This document shows positions 39,399 to 51,611 of a stretch of 64,000 bases of DNA, piece by piece. Location of the stretch: contig NW_002476169.1 in NCBI RefSeq assembly GCF_000189635.1, positions 421,618 through 485,617 on the forward strand. Reading direction: 5' to 3'. This DNA comes from Tetrahymena thermophila SB210. Taxonomy: Eukaryota; Ciliophora; Oligohymenophorea; Hymenostomatida; Tetrahymenidae. Below the pieces are notes generated by a model that saw only the letters and a program-made list of their open reading frames with translations, made no database searches and was not told where the DNA came from. The translations under genes and the position numbers were made by a program. Every line of letters begins with the position of its first letter. The stretch's first letter is position 1.

Positions 39399-41321
39399 TC
39401 AACTTGTCTCTGTATTTAATACAGATCCTAAAAAACACACAATATTTTAAGCATTTTATACTTACTGATTAGAATCCAAAGCTTATGTTTATATACTTGA
39501 ACCTTTCTGTTTTTAATCAATAGGTAAATCAGTATTGAATTCCTTTAGAAGTTAACTAGCTGTTTACTTGTCTCTTAGTTTAGATTCTTAAAGCTGAGCT
39601 TAGTTATCAATTAAACCATATTTTGTATTAAGATTTAGGATTAATTAGCTACTTGAAGAATTTGGCTAAATATTTTTTTGAATTCCATTATTTTATTCAT
39701 TTTTCTGTTTTTCATCACTATGTAAGTAAGACATACTATATTTATTATTCAAATTTAGGATTAACTAACTATTTTAAGAATTAGGCTAATTATTATTTTG
39801 TATTTCATATTTTTATTCATTTTTTTCTTAGCTGTCATTAGGTAAGTGAGCCATATTATATTTATTATTTAATGCTTAGATTAGCACACTGCTAGAAGAG
39901 TTTTCCTAATTATTATTTTTAGTTTCATATTTTTATTCGTTTTTTTCTTAACCATGAAATTATTAGTTTGGCATACTATATTTATGATCCAGCACTTAGA
40001 TTAGCTAGCTGATAGAAGAGCTTGGCTATTGCTTCTATTCTGTTTCTTAATTAAAATTTTCTTTATTAATTTCATCATTTTAGTTAGAGATAGTCTATTT
40101 TGTGCTTAAAGCATCAAATTTGCTACTAGAAACTTCATTTTTGTGTTAAAGTTATTTCTCTTTATCTTATTAATTAGTATTTAAGGTTAAGTTTGCCTGA
40201 TTATTATCTTTTAAAACTAAAGAGTTTATTTTATCTTTCATATTATGTGGTGAATTGTATTATTAAACCTCTTTATTATTATTGCTAGTATAAATATGTT
40301 CAAAGTTACCTATAAGTGCACTAAGTGATTCAGATTTTTAACTTGGGAAAGGATTTACTGAAAATTTATTTACCTCATTAATTGGGTATATAGAATGTGG
40401 GATTTAAGGACAAGTTTGTGCTTAAATTTTTTATTCATTTTTACATAATGTATTTAAACATTTTATGAATTGCGATTCTCCTTATAAATAACTATTAGTC
40501 ATTTAAATTAGAGGCTGTAAATCTATGTCATCAGATCTTGAAAGTTTTACTGTAAGTATTTTTTCAAATGATTTAAGCTTGCTTAAATTCATTTACTCTT
40601 TTTAAGTTAAGAATAATTTTAATTCATTTGACAATCTTTTTTAAAACTCCTTTTAATTATGATAAAAATAATTTTTAAAGTGATAACAATTATTTAATTT
40701 AAATCGATAAAAATCTTAAAAATTAAAGAATTTAAAATAAGAGAAAATAAAAACTTACTTCATAAAACTCCTACTTTAGTCTTTAATCTATATTATATAA
40801 GTCTTATCCATTAAATTAAGAAATAGCTGAATTAAAACAATCTAAAATTTGTTTCTATACATTTTATTTTTTTAAATATTCCAAAAATTCTGCGTGAAGA
40901 GATGAAAAATTATTGACTAAATTCTATAGGTAGGTTTCTTCAAATAGAATCATAAATACTTTAATTTAAATTGATCCTTCTTCCTTGTCAAGATCCAAGC
41001 AATATTTTCTTACTCTATCTATATTTTATTCTACTTAATCCTTTTTATGATAATCCATTTAAATTTCTTTGTATAATTCCTTTATATTCTATTTGTTTTA
41101 AATAAAGATTTATGGGTATGAAATATAGATGTTTAAAAACAAACTACTTATTTAGTCCTTTGTAAATCATTCTGATTCGAATTATTAATATATAAAAGGC
41201 TTTTTATTTCTTCGCTAAGGTCTGTGTTTCTATGAACATAGTTATAATAATCTCTCATAAAAGAATCTTTTAATTCATATTTTCTGGGATCTATTATTCT
41301 CGGACTTACACAACCACCCAT
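39399..41321 (-). CDS. Predicted N-myristoylated protein with helical domain and 40-aa tandem repeats, 584 aa
   Basis: Exons: 41321-41148, 41088-40759, 40649-39399 (585 codons with stop). The N-terminus MGGCVSPR has Gly2 and Cys4 for dual acylation. Residues about 20-210 are strongly helical and charged (for example IQMDYHKKDQVEQNIDRVRK), perhaps a coiled coil or BAR-like membrane domain, which is a weak inference. The C-terminal half is Asn/Gln/Ser-rich and holds about four tandem copies of a 40-residue unit. The unit has a core L-I-x-x-L-N-x-K-Y-x-M followed by K-N-E-Q and an Asn/Gln-rich link. The gene is convergent with the CDPK. I recognise no family. Confidence 0.75.
39605..40030 (-). 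repeat. ~120-bp coding tandem repeat, about 3.5 copies
   Basis: Within exon 3 of the acylated protein gene the DNA repeats with a period near 120 bp. The plus-strand signature CATACTATATTTAT or a variant recurs near 39730, 39850 and 39972, with a diverged copy near 39614. In protein the units contain QLIQVLDHKYSMP, VLIQALNNKYNMA, QLILNLNNKYSMS and QLILNLNTKYGL. Confidence 0.85.
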
Positions 41322-42390
41322 TAATAAGATTAAACTTCTATATTTGCTTATTTATCTTTTTTTATTTTAATTATTTCTTTATTAATTATTAAATATACTT
41401 AGTAATATTTCAAGCAATTTAACATATTAAGAATTATATATCTATTTGATCAAATTTTATTTTTTTATAATATCTTAAATTTTCTATCAATTTATTCTGC
41501 AATTAGTGCATAAAAATCAATAACCAGAGATAAACATTTTGAATACATTAAAAAAATAAAATACAAACACCACTATTTTTTCTATTTAAAAATTTTATTA
41601 GTCCTATAAATTTTCTTTATTTAAAAATTTTTCAAAAAGTCTACATATTTAAAAAAAATGAAATGAACAGTTTAAATCTAGATGACAATTATTTTTTTTA
41701 GTTTTATTAATAGAAACATTAGAATCTAAAATAAGTTTAATTAATGAATAAATGAATTAAAAACATTTATATGTGAAGGATATTTTTAATATACTAGAAC
41801 ATATTTGAACAAGAATAGTAAAATTTTATATGTACTCTATTTAAATTTTTCTAAAATTATGATCTCAAATTATTTAAATTAGCTTCAAAAAAAGTTATAA
41901 ATTCAATGAAGTTAATCTTTAAAATGATATTTAAAGCATTTTAAGTAATTTTCAAAATATTATTTTAAAGAAAATTAGAAAAAATCATATCATTTAAAAT
42001 TGTTAATATTAATAAAATTCTGTAATTATATGCAAATTTAACATAATTTATGGATTGCATATTAATATTATGAATTTTAATAAACCATAGAAAACTTTAT
42101 AAAATGAAAATTTAAAAGTTAAGGAACATAATTTAAGATATTGCTGACATTTTTAAAAATACTAAAAACATTTTGAATTAATATTTCTAACTTGGCATTA
42201 GCTTTTTTTTTAAAAAAAATGATTCATCCATAATTAATTTTTTAAAGTACTTTCTTTTGTTATGTTTAATTAAATTCTTATTTTTTATATAAAAATAAAA
42301 ATTAATTAGTAAATTAATAATCATAATAAATTTTTATTCTATTTAAAATTATTTACATTTCTTTTTTTATCTAAAATATTTTATTTTAGA

Positions 42391-42745
42391 GCTTTTTGAT
42401 AAATATTTTTAAAAATTAGGTAATTATTTTTTTTATTACAATTTTATTATAACTAAATATTTTTTTTTAAATTTAGCAATTATCATTTATTAACTGTAAA
42501 AACATTAGCTTTTCTATTATTAGATTGTTTTTATTTATATTATAAAATTAAAAATAATTATCATTTTTTTACATTTTTTGATAAATATTTTTAATAATAA
42601 CATACTTATTTTTTTCTTACAATTTTTTTACAACTAAATATTTTTAAATAATTTAGTAATTTTCATTTATCTGCAAGTAAAAATTTTAATTTATTTTTAT
42701 TAGATTATTTTTTATTTACATAATAAAATTAAAAATAAACATTAT
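42391..42745. repeat. Diverged direct duplication, unit ~178 bp
   Basis: Copy A starts near 42393 and copy B near 42573. Both run TTTTTGATAAATATTTTT, then a T-run with TTACAATTTT, then ACTAAATATTTTT, then ATTTAGnAATT(A/T)TCATTTAT, then ATTAGATT(G/A)TTTTTATTTA and AAAATTAAAAATAA. Order and spacing are kept over about 175 bp. Confidence 0.7.
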
Positions 42746-43139
42746 TTTATTTTAGATTTATTTAATACTTAAAAAATAATTGATTTTTTAATGTGTTATA
42801 GTCATTTTATTTTAATATTAAAACAATTATTATCTTTTTTATTTATGATTACTTTTTTTCATCTTTTTCTATTACATATTTCTTGATTCATACATTTTAA
42901 AAATAAGATTAATGCAAACTCTTACTAACTTATTTCTATAAAAGTCTCTAAATAGTTAAACAATAGTCATTTATTCAGATTGTAAAATGCTTTCTAAGTT
43001 GATAAAATATTTTGAATATTTTTACTTACATGATGTTTGATTAATTTGAATACTTTCAAAAGAATTTTTTATCTAAAGTTCTTATTTTTCAGATTTCTGA
43101 AGATAAAAAAAAACAATTTAATTAAATATTAATAAAAAT

Positions 43140-44249
43140 ATGTCCTTGATGACGTAATTTAAAAGGTGGGTTTATCTATGCAAAATCATTAGATTGAAGT
43201 TGAGTTTGTTAAAAATAAAATTAATCTAATATTTGCAATATTAATATTACGAAGAAACAAAACAGTATTATTTTTCATAGCACAACATTAAGATTTTTAG
43301 ATTTTAAGAATAATAAGTAGATTTGTTTCCATTAAACTGTGTAAAAGAAATATGTAATTTTTGCCTCTAATTAATATTTTATAGTAATTGGGAATGTAAA
43401 CAGAATTAAAATAGAATCATCATCATAATACTTAAACAATTAATTTTTTCTGCGAGTTTTGATACCTGTTATTTTTTAATTAAAATTAATTTCTAAAATT
43501 AGAAGCAATATTCGATTTTCATATTTATTAATCTTTAACCTCTTCTGTAAAAATATAATGGAATATTCTAAAAAGATACTCCTTAAATAATTTTCAAACA
43601 ATCATAACTTTAAAGGATAGCTATGAATGAACAGCGTTTAATTAGTATTTTAACGTCTATTCCATTTTTTCTTGACTATTTTTGCATTTTAAAATTTCTT
43701 AGATATTTTGTCACAAAAATAAAATTCTTGCAAAAGTTGATGAGTATTAATTATGAATCTTATTTGAAATAACATAACAGTAATGTTGTTGAATTAATTG
43801 AGTGCAACCTGTCCTTATTAACATGCTTTTAAAAGGTAATCACATAAATATTGTAGTACAAGGATAGGGACGTAGTTCTTAATACAATATATTCCTCTTG
43901 TGATGGAATTCATTAATTTAATTAAATACGGTATAAATTTTTGAAAGTTAAACGTGATGATGTAACTAAATAAATTTATTTGCTTTCAAAAACTGCTGAA
44001 TGCATAAGATTTTTTAAATAATAAATAAAATATTAATATACAAAATAAATTAACAAATCTTTTGCTATTATTGAAATTAGTAAATAGATAAATCATTATC
44101 GATATAACAAAAAACATAAAGCCTAATCATAGTAAACAAAGTAGACTTTTTAATCTTAATAAATTATATATTTTCTCCCTTTAGTAAATCATATTATCAT
44201 AACCAAATAAACAAACATAGTAGCATATAACCTATCTATCATAATTTGA
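43140..44249 (+). CDS. Candidate ORF, 369 codons, hypothetical
   Basis: In the ciliate code the frame is open from an in-frame TGA at 43098 to TGA at 44247-44249, with ATG at 43140 and another in-frame ATG at 43623. The first half translates to Phe/Ile/Tyr/Cys/Gln-rich sequence that looks non-coding. The stretch after 43623 is more protein-like (for example HNSNVVELIECNLSLLTCFQ and YKDRDVVLNTIYSS). The last 45 codons again look non-coding and approach the phosphorylase promoter. It may contain a real exon or be chance. No family recognised. Confidence 0.25.
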
Positions 44250-44436
44250 ATTATAATAACTTTATGAATTAAGATATATAAGGTTATTTATTATTTAAAA
44301 AAACACTGATATTATTTTATATATTATAAATTGCAATAAAATTCAATAAATCTTGAATAGATAGATAATCACCAATCAACATTTGATACTGATTGATATT
44401 TTATTTATTTATAGAATAAATCGCAGGTGAATAAAA

Positions 44437-47400
44437 ATGGAAAACACTGAATAATTCTAACGCTTTTCTCCTTAGAGACGTATGTCCAGAAGGCTTTCTA
44501 CTGGTGGCAGAAATGACTCCTTTAGCTCTCTCTTCAGACCTGAATTCGGTTCTTAGAATAGTCTTATATAAAATGAAAAAATGTGGAAGCTTATGTAGTC
44601 ATATATTAAGAATGATAAGGAAACTATCCAACAGTCAATTGTGAACCATGTTGAATATACTTTAGCTAAGACAAGATTCGATTTCTCCATATTCCATGCC
44701 TATCAAGCCATATCTCACTCTGTTAGAGGTAAAATATTTATTATTTATTTCTTTTTACCAAAAATATTCGTCTGAATAACACATTAGCACAGACTATAAA
44801 TTTAAATTTTATTTTTTTCAAACAACACAAATATAAGTAATGAAAATTATCTTAAATTTTGATATGCCTTAATTAATATATTATATTTTCCTTATGCCTT
44901 TTGCCTACCTATAATCTTACAAAATCATTTTTATTTTATAATCTTCTGATTTCATCTTTTTAATCAAATTGAAGGTTTTAATATTTTTTTTAAATAATGA
45001 AATTACTACTTAAAAACTACTTTTTTGCATATACCAAATTAAATTATGAATAAAATTATTTTAGAGAAACAACTTTTTGAGATTGTTTTTGAATTTTGAT
45101 TTGGAGATAGATATATTTTTAAATAAACTACCATATAAGTCGATAATGCTTATTAAAAACGTTTCTCCTTTTATTATTGGTTGAATGTACTATTCTTAAT
45201 TATTGAACTTCTCCTAATCTTATTATTCTATAAATTAGACAATTTATTGTTAAGAAATAAGATTTGCTTTTGATATTTTTTAATCCAGCAAATGAATGAA
45301 TTAATACTTATATTTTGATTTTAATGGAATAAATTAACAAAATATAATTTATTTGTTTAGGAAATATAATAGATTACTAAGTGAATCAATTATTTTAATA
45401 AAAAAATAGATAGACTTATTGAAGCTTTTAATGATACCGCTCAGTACTTCACTCATCATGATTGCAAGCGTGTATATTACTTGTCTATAGAATTTTTGAT
45501 GGGTAGATATCTTCAAAACGCTTTAATCAATTTAGAACTAGAAGATAATTACAAAGAAGCTGTTTTAGAATTAGGATATAATCTTGAAAGTGTTTATGAA
45601 TAAGAAGTTGATCCTGCCTTAGGAAACGGAGGTCTTGGGTAAATAAATTTATAATACAAATTCACTTAATAAGTCTTAATATATTTAACGAATTTATATT
45701 ATAAATCAGTCGTTTAGCTGCATGCTTTTTAGATTCTATGGCAACTTTAAATTTACCTGCTTGGGGATATGGTATTAGATATAGTTATGGTATCTTTAGA
45801 TAATTGATTAAGGATGGGTATCAATATGAAGTTCCCGATTACTGGTTAGATAATGGTAATCCTTGGGAAATAGAAAGACTTGATGTCAACTACCCTATTC
45901 GTTTCTATGGATATGTTAGAAAGATCCATGAAAATGGAAAAGAAAAATCTATTTGGGAAGGAGGAGAAGTAAATTAATTAATTATATTTAAAGTTAGTTG
46001 ATCATAAATAAATTTGATGAAAGAAATATGATGTTATTTTTTAATAATTTGAAATTATACTAATTTTATTGTCTAGCTTGACCAATCATCAAATTTATTT
46101 GATAAAAAATATAATTTTTGTTAGCACAAATCTGACAGGTAGATACAAATTAAAAAAAAAAGAAGCAAAAATAAAAATAATAAATTAATTAATTAGCTTA
46201 CTAGAATAAAGTTAACGAATAAACAATAATTTCAAATGATTTAATTTACTTTGATAAAATAATATTTAATTAAAATTAAGGCAGCATTTATTATTAGTCA
46301 ACATCATATGATTCATATAACTCTAATTGAAAATTAAATAATTAGTTCTAATCATATCTAATTTTAAACAATAGCTTGTTCTAGCAAGAGCTTACGACAA
46401 TCCAATTCCTGGTTACGATACCTATAACACAATCAACTTGCGTTTATGGCGTTCATTACCAGCCCGTGAATTTGATTTCAATTCTTTCAATTAGGGTGAC
46501 TACTTCAAAGCTTTAGAAGAAAGAGAAAAGGCTGAGTACATTACCTCAGTCCTTTATCCTAACGACTCTAACTACTCTGGTAAGGAGCTACGTTTAAAGT
46601 AATAATACTTGCTTGTATGTGCTACTATCTAAGACGTTATTCGTCGTTTCAAGAAGAAGAAAAGAGATTGGAAAGAACTTCCCGAAAAAATAGCTGTTTA
46701 GCTTAATGACACTCATCCTGCTATGGCTATAGTAGAATTATTGAGAGTCCTTATCGATCATGAAGGTATTGAAATAGAATTTGCTTGGGAACTTGTTTAC
46801 AAAAGTTTCTCTTACACTAACCACACTATTCTCCCTGAAGCCCTTGAAAAGTGGGGAATTGATTTACTTGGAAATCTTCTCCCTCGTCATCTTGAAATCG
46901 TTTATATAATTAACTTTATTTTCCTTGAAAAAGTATCTAAGAAGTTCCCTAACGATCATCATCGTCTTTCTTCACTCTCTATAATTGAAGAAAGTAACCC
47001 TAAGAAAATTCGCATGGCTAACCTTGTAAGATGAATTAATATTTTATATTTTTATGAGTAAAATTAACAAAAAAATCTTCTTTAACTAAAGTCAATTATT
47101 GGATCACATGCAGTAAATGGTGTAGCTGAAATCCACTCAAAACTTTTGACTACTACTCTCTTCAAGGACTTTTATGAACTTAGACCTAAGAAGTTCTAAA
47201 ACAAAACTAATGGTGTTACCCCTAGAAGATGGATTAGATGCTGCAATGTTCAACTTGCACAACTTTACACTGAGTAGCTAGGAGGAGATACATGGGTTAC
47301 TGACCTCACCCAAGTTAGATGCTTAGAGAATATGGTTGAAGATCCTGACTTTTAAAATAATTGGTAGAGAATTAAAAGATAAAATAAAGAATAACTCAAG

Positions 47401-48601
47401 TGGTGGGTAAAAGAAAACTGTTAAATAGACATTAACATTGATTCATTATTCGATGTTCAAGTAATAATTAATTGGTTTATAGCTTTTAAGTTAGAATATA
47501 AGAATTGACATTTCATTTTACAATAATAGGTTAAGAGACTTCACGAATACAAGAGATAATTCATGAATATATTGTATGTCATTCATCGTTATCTTTCTAT
47601 TAAGAAGACACCAGCAGATTAAAGACATGCTAAATTCCTTCCTCGTACTATTATGTTTGGTGGTAAGGCTGCTCCTGGCTACATTAATGCAAAGAGAATC
47701 ATTAAATTAATTTGCTCTGTTGCAGATAAAGTAAACATTATAATTATCATTTAATTTTATTATTGTATGTTTAAAACTGCAAAAATTAAATAAAGTAAGC
47801 ATATACTAATTATTAAAATTAATAAAAATAGGTCAATACTGATAGCGAAATTGGTGATTTAATGAAAATAGTTTATCTACCAAATTACAATGTATCAAAT
47901 GCTTAAATTATCATTCCTGCTACTGAATTAAGTTAACATATCTCAACAGCTGGTTTGGAAGCTTCTGGTACTTCTAATATGAAATTTGTCATGAATGGTT
48001 CCTTAATTATAGGTACTATGGATGGTGCTAATGTTGAAATCGCTGAAGAAGTAGGTAAAGAAAATATGTTTATTTTCGGAGCTTTAGTTGATGAAATAGA
48101 AGGTTTAAGAAATCATATGAGAAATACTGAACCAAGCCAATATTTCCCTCCTGAACTTAATGAAGTTCTTTAAAAAATTGATGAAGGTAGCTTAAACATA
48201 CTAAAATAACTTGCATTTAAATTTATTTTTCATAAAAGGATTTTTCGGAGCTGTTGATGAATTAAGAGAACTTATCAATACTATTAGAAATAGAAATGAT
48301 TATTACCTTCTTGGTGCTGACTTTAAGAGTTATTTGGAAGCCCAAAAAAAAGTTGATGAATGCTACAAAAACAAAAGTTTATGGACTAAAATGTCAATTC
48401 GCAATGCAATTAGATCTTCTAAGTTTTCATCAGATAGAACAATCTAATAATACGCAGACGAGATTTGGTAAAATTTTAAGTAGTAAAATTAATATTAATA
48501 AATTATAATTAAAAAGGGGTGTAAAGGCTTTCTAAATTCCAAATCCATCTCAAAATGCAAGAGAGAGAGTAAAAAGCTACGACAATGTAGCTGCAAATTG
48601 A
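44437..48601 (+). CDS. PYG: Glycogen (alpha-glucan) phosphorylase, 889 aa, nine exons
   Basis: Exons: 44437-44728, 45410-45638, 45710-45968, 46375-47025, 47092-47460, 47530-47730, 47832-48186, 48239-48467, 48517-48601. The protein matches glycogen phosphorylase throughout: [90 protein letters not shown] and the PLP-lysine site [14 protein letters not shown] followed by [10 protein letters not shown]. It releases glucose-1-phosphate from glycogen in the cytosol with pyridoxal phosphate. Length (889) is slightly above the usual ~840. The N-terminal extension ([11 protein letters not shown], then RNDSFSSLF) carries basophilic phosphosite-like motifs, which could replace the Ser14 control of animal enzymes. 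Catalytic sites are intact. Confidence 0.96.
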
Positions 48602-49173
48602 AATAATAGCAGAATTACTTAATGCTAAAGATTAAAATTATTCTATTGAATGTATTTAGCTAATTTAAAAAAAATTAAAATAATAAGAAATATTAATATG
48701 TCTGTCTAAGTGTTTTGTAATTAATTAGTAATTTCTTAATTAATTCTCACAAGTTTTCATTTCAAAATCTCTTTATTTTAAATTAAATTTATTATTTCAA
48801 ACAAAATAAAGATATATTTTAAAGAAATAATTTTTATTTTAATTTGTTTTTACATTTTTAAAGGAAGCTTCAAAGAGTTTTTCATAGTAAATTTTTTTAA
48901 AATACCGTAAATTCTTACATATAAAATTAAATCTTTGTTTCTTATTATTAGCCAGTTAAAAAAAATAAATTGAAATTCTGGTAAAAATTTTAATGAATTA
49001 TTAAAAAAATATTCATCTATGTATGTATGAATGAATGAATGTATATTTATTATTTCTTATAAATTTTAGTGATTACTTAAATAGATTTGTAATATTTTGC
49101 AATATTTATTTTTTTATTAAAAATTTCAACTAATTTTAATAACTTTAAAAACATCTCAAAGTGTTTGTTCAAT
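48602..49173. other. Intergenic
   Basis: 572 bp, AT-rich, with a short TATG/AATG microsatellite-like run near 49018-49046. No gene seen. Confidence 0.6.
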
Positions 49174-50219
49174 ATGAATGCTTTTTCTCAAAAGTTAACA
49201 AGCTGTATTGATTACTTAAGTGACCCTATTAATGGAGAAACTAACTGCTGTTGTTGTTGTTTAAAACTCAAACCAATGAACATTGTAAAAATCCTAGCTT
49301 TATAAGATATTCTAATTTCGGCAGGGCTTATTCTTGTTGGAATAAATGCTATATTGTAAATAAAAATATTTAATTACTACCTTTAGTTATTCTCAACCAA
49401 TAGCTTGCTCTATGGAATAGTTTTTGTTTCTTCAGGAGGTAAATTTATAATATTTGGTTATTAATTCTTTACAAAATTTTATTTTAATGATCAGGTGTGA
49501 TTATAGTGAGTTTGTTGGTTTTTTATTTAGCTAATCGTAAGAAAAATTTAAAATGCTTTGGATTATTCTATGTAATCCTACGTATAATACTTTTTTTAGC
49601 TATAACTGCATATAGTATCCTTCTCCTAATTTGTTCTTTAAATACTACCAGTTCTTCAGACCCTATTTATGGTTTTGATTCTATTACTAAGCTTAATGTG
49701 CAAGATTAAAAGGGTGAATACTATGGAATATTAGCAGGTATTATAGCTTATAGTGCTCTTAACCATTTCTTTTCTTTAATATTATTTCTCAGCTTTAGAT
49801 ATCTAAGTGAAGGTTATGAATATGAGAGAAATATTAATATGAAAGACAAGGAGATAAAGTAAACATTTGCTCCTGAATGGTTCAGAAATTAAGAAGTCTA
49901 AAAAAAAAATAATTTAATTAAAAATCAAGAAAATTAGGATCAAAAAGAAATGCTTATTAATTAAAATAAGAAAAACAATGACCTAGAAATAAATAAAGAT
50001 TAAGGATTTGTGGATACAAAAGATACTAAGCAAAAAACTAAAATTAGTAAGAACAAAGTAGTTCCTTTAAATAATGATTAAAAGGTTAATGATGATGATA
50101 TCAAATCTAAATCTACTAAATTAATTATACATGATGAAAATGATGCCAAAAATTCAATGAAAATTATAAATATGGATGGTATAGGAAGTAATACATCAAT
50201 ACACCAATTAAATTAATGA
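49174..50219 (+). CDS. Four-TM membrane protein with Cys5 cluster, 313 aa
   Basis: Exons: 49174-49355, 49404-49438, 49495-50219 (314 codons with stop). The N-terminal cytosolic segment ends in NCCCCCLKLKP, a likely palmitoylation patch, directly before TM1 (IVKILALQDILISAGLILVG). TM2 spans LLYGIVFVSSGGVIIVSLLV, TM3 is ILRIILFLAITAYSILLLI and TM4 is YGILAGIIAYSALNHFFSLI. The loop between TM3 and TM4 is polar. After TM4 comes a long charged cytosolic tail rich in Lys, Asn, Asp and Gln. The layout resembles four-TM scaffold or tetraspan proteins, but no family motif is seen. Short introns split TM1 from TM2 and interrupt TM2. Confidence 0.8.
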
Positions 50220-51611
50220 TTAAATACTTTAAAAAATTATATTAACTAATTAATAACAATACTTCTTAAATCTAATTTAAATTAAACAAAAATATAATAT
50301 ATTTATATTAAAAAATATTTATTAATATTTATAAAATAAGCAATATTCTAATTGTTTAATTTTTATGCTATGACCTTAAAATAACTTCAGAAAAGAAAAG
50401 AAAAAATTATTTTTAGATTTTTATTTATTTTAACTTTAGAAAATCATTTTTTATAAATTAATCAGCTTTTATAAATATTTTTATTATTTTTAGCAAATAT
50501 TTCATTTTTAAAACTCAATTTTGCTTTTGTTTAATTATATTTTAATAGGAATATTTACTTTTTTTAATTTTTCATCAAATGGAAATTTATTACTTTTTAA
50601 TATAAATTTACATTTAGTTTTAATAAAAAAATAAGACTTAATTAGATTTTACTAAATTTTAAAGAAACATTTACATTTTCATTCAATTACACAACTATAA
50701 ATCATTTTTGTCTGATATTCATAAAAAAAACAAAATCTTTTTTAATTTATTTTTTTTAGATATCTGATGAAAGATTAAATTGATACTTCTTAAATATTTT
50801 TTTAAAACTTATCAATTATGTATAATATTTTTCTTTAAAAGTTTTATTAATATTAATAAATTAATAATATTCTACTTCTTCAATTTAATAACATCGATTT
50901 AAAATAGTTTAAGATAAAATAAATGATTTTTTTTAATTTTTATTTACTTTTACAATGAAAATAATTTTAAAAAAATAGAATCAGCTTTTATTTTAATATT
51001 TTTGTTATTCATTTTTGATGAAAATTCATTTTAAAAATTCAATTTAAGCTTGATAAAAAAATTTTTAATAAGAATATTTACTTTTTGATTGATTTTTGTT
51101 TGTAGATATAAATTTATAATAAAAATTTATAAATTAATTTTTATGATAGAAATGCTACTTTTTAAAATATTTTATTGTACATTAATAAAAAAATTATGAT
51201 GTAAAAATCTAATAAATTTAATTAGTTTTTACTAAGTTTAAAGAAATTTTTATATTTTAATTAAATTTTAGAAATACAATCGTTTTTTGGCTGATATTAA
51301 AAAATAATCAGAATCTTTTTTAGTTTATTTACTTTTAATATCTGATAAAAGATTAATTGAAAGTTTTTTGAAATGCAAAAATAATAGCAAACATAGTAGA
51401 ATTAACAAAATTCTAATTTATAAAAAGAATTAGTTAACTTAGAATCTATTTCAGTAAAGAAATTTTGATTTATTGCTTTTTATTATAGTAATTTATTTAT
51501 AAAAGAGTGAAACATTTTAGGCAAATAAGTTCTTGGAATAGTTTTTTAAATAGTAGAGATATAATTTGATAAAGATAGGTATGTATATCAAAAATTTTCA
51601 ATCTTTCATAG
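50220..51611. other. Intergenic, containing an old duplication
   Basis: 1.4 kb of very AT-rich DNA before the Sec10 gene. A diverged direct duplication (50458-50783 and 50979-51361) covers most of it. The true first exon of Sec10 may lie in its last part. Confidence 0.5.
50458..51361. repeat. Diverged direct duplication (50458-50783 / 50979-51361)
   Basis: The two copies share landmarks in the same order: AATCAGCTTTTAT, then (G/A)GAATATTTACTTTTT, then AATTAG(A/T)TTTTACTAA(A/G)TTT(T)AAAGAAA, then CTGATATT...AATCTTTTTTA, and finally ATATCTGAT(G/A)AAAGATTAA(A)TTGA. Copy 2 is about 55 bp longer. No coding potential. Confidence 0.7.

Larger units (their letters stand above)
41322..44436. other. 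Long intergenic region upstream of glycogen phosphorylase
   Basis: 3.1 kb between two divergent genes. It contains an old direct duplication (about 42391-42745) and a 369-codon TGA-free frame (43140-44249), both listed separately. The rest is A/T runs with no recognised gene. It should contain promoters for both flanking genes. Confidence 0.5.
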
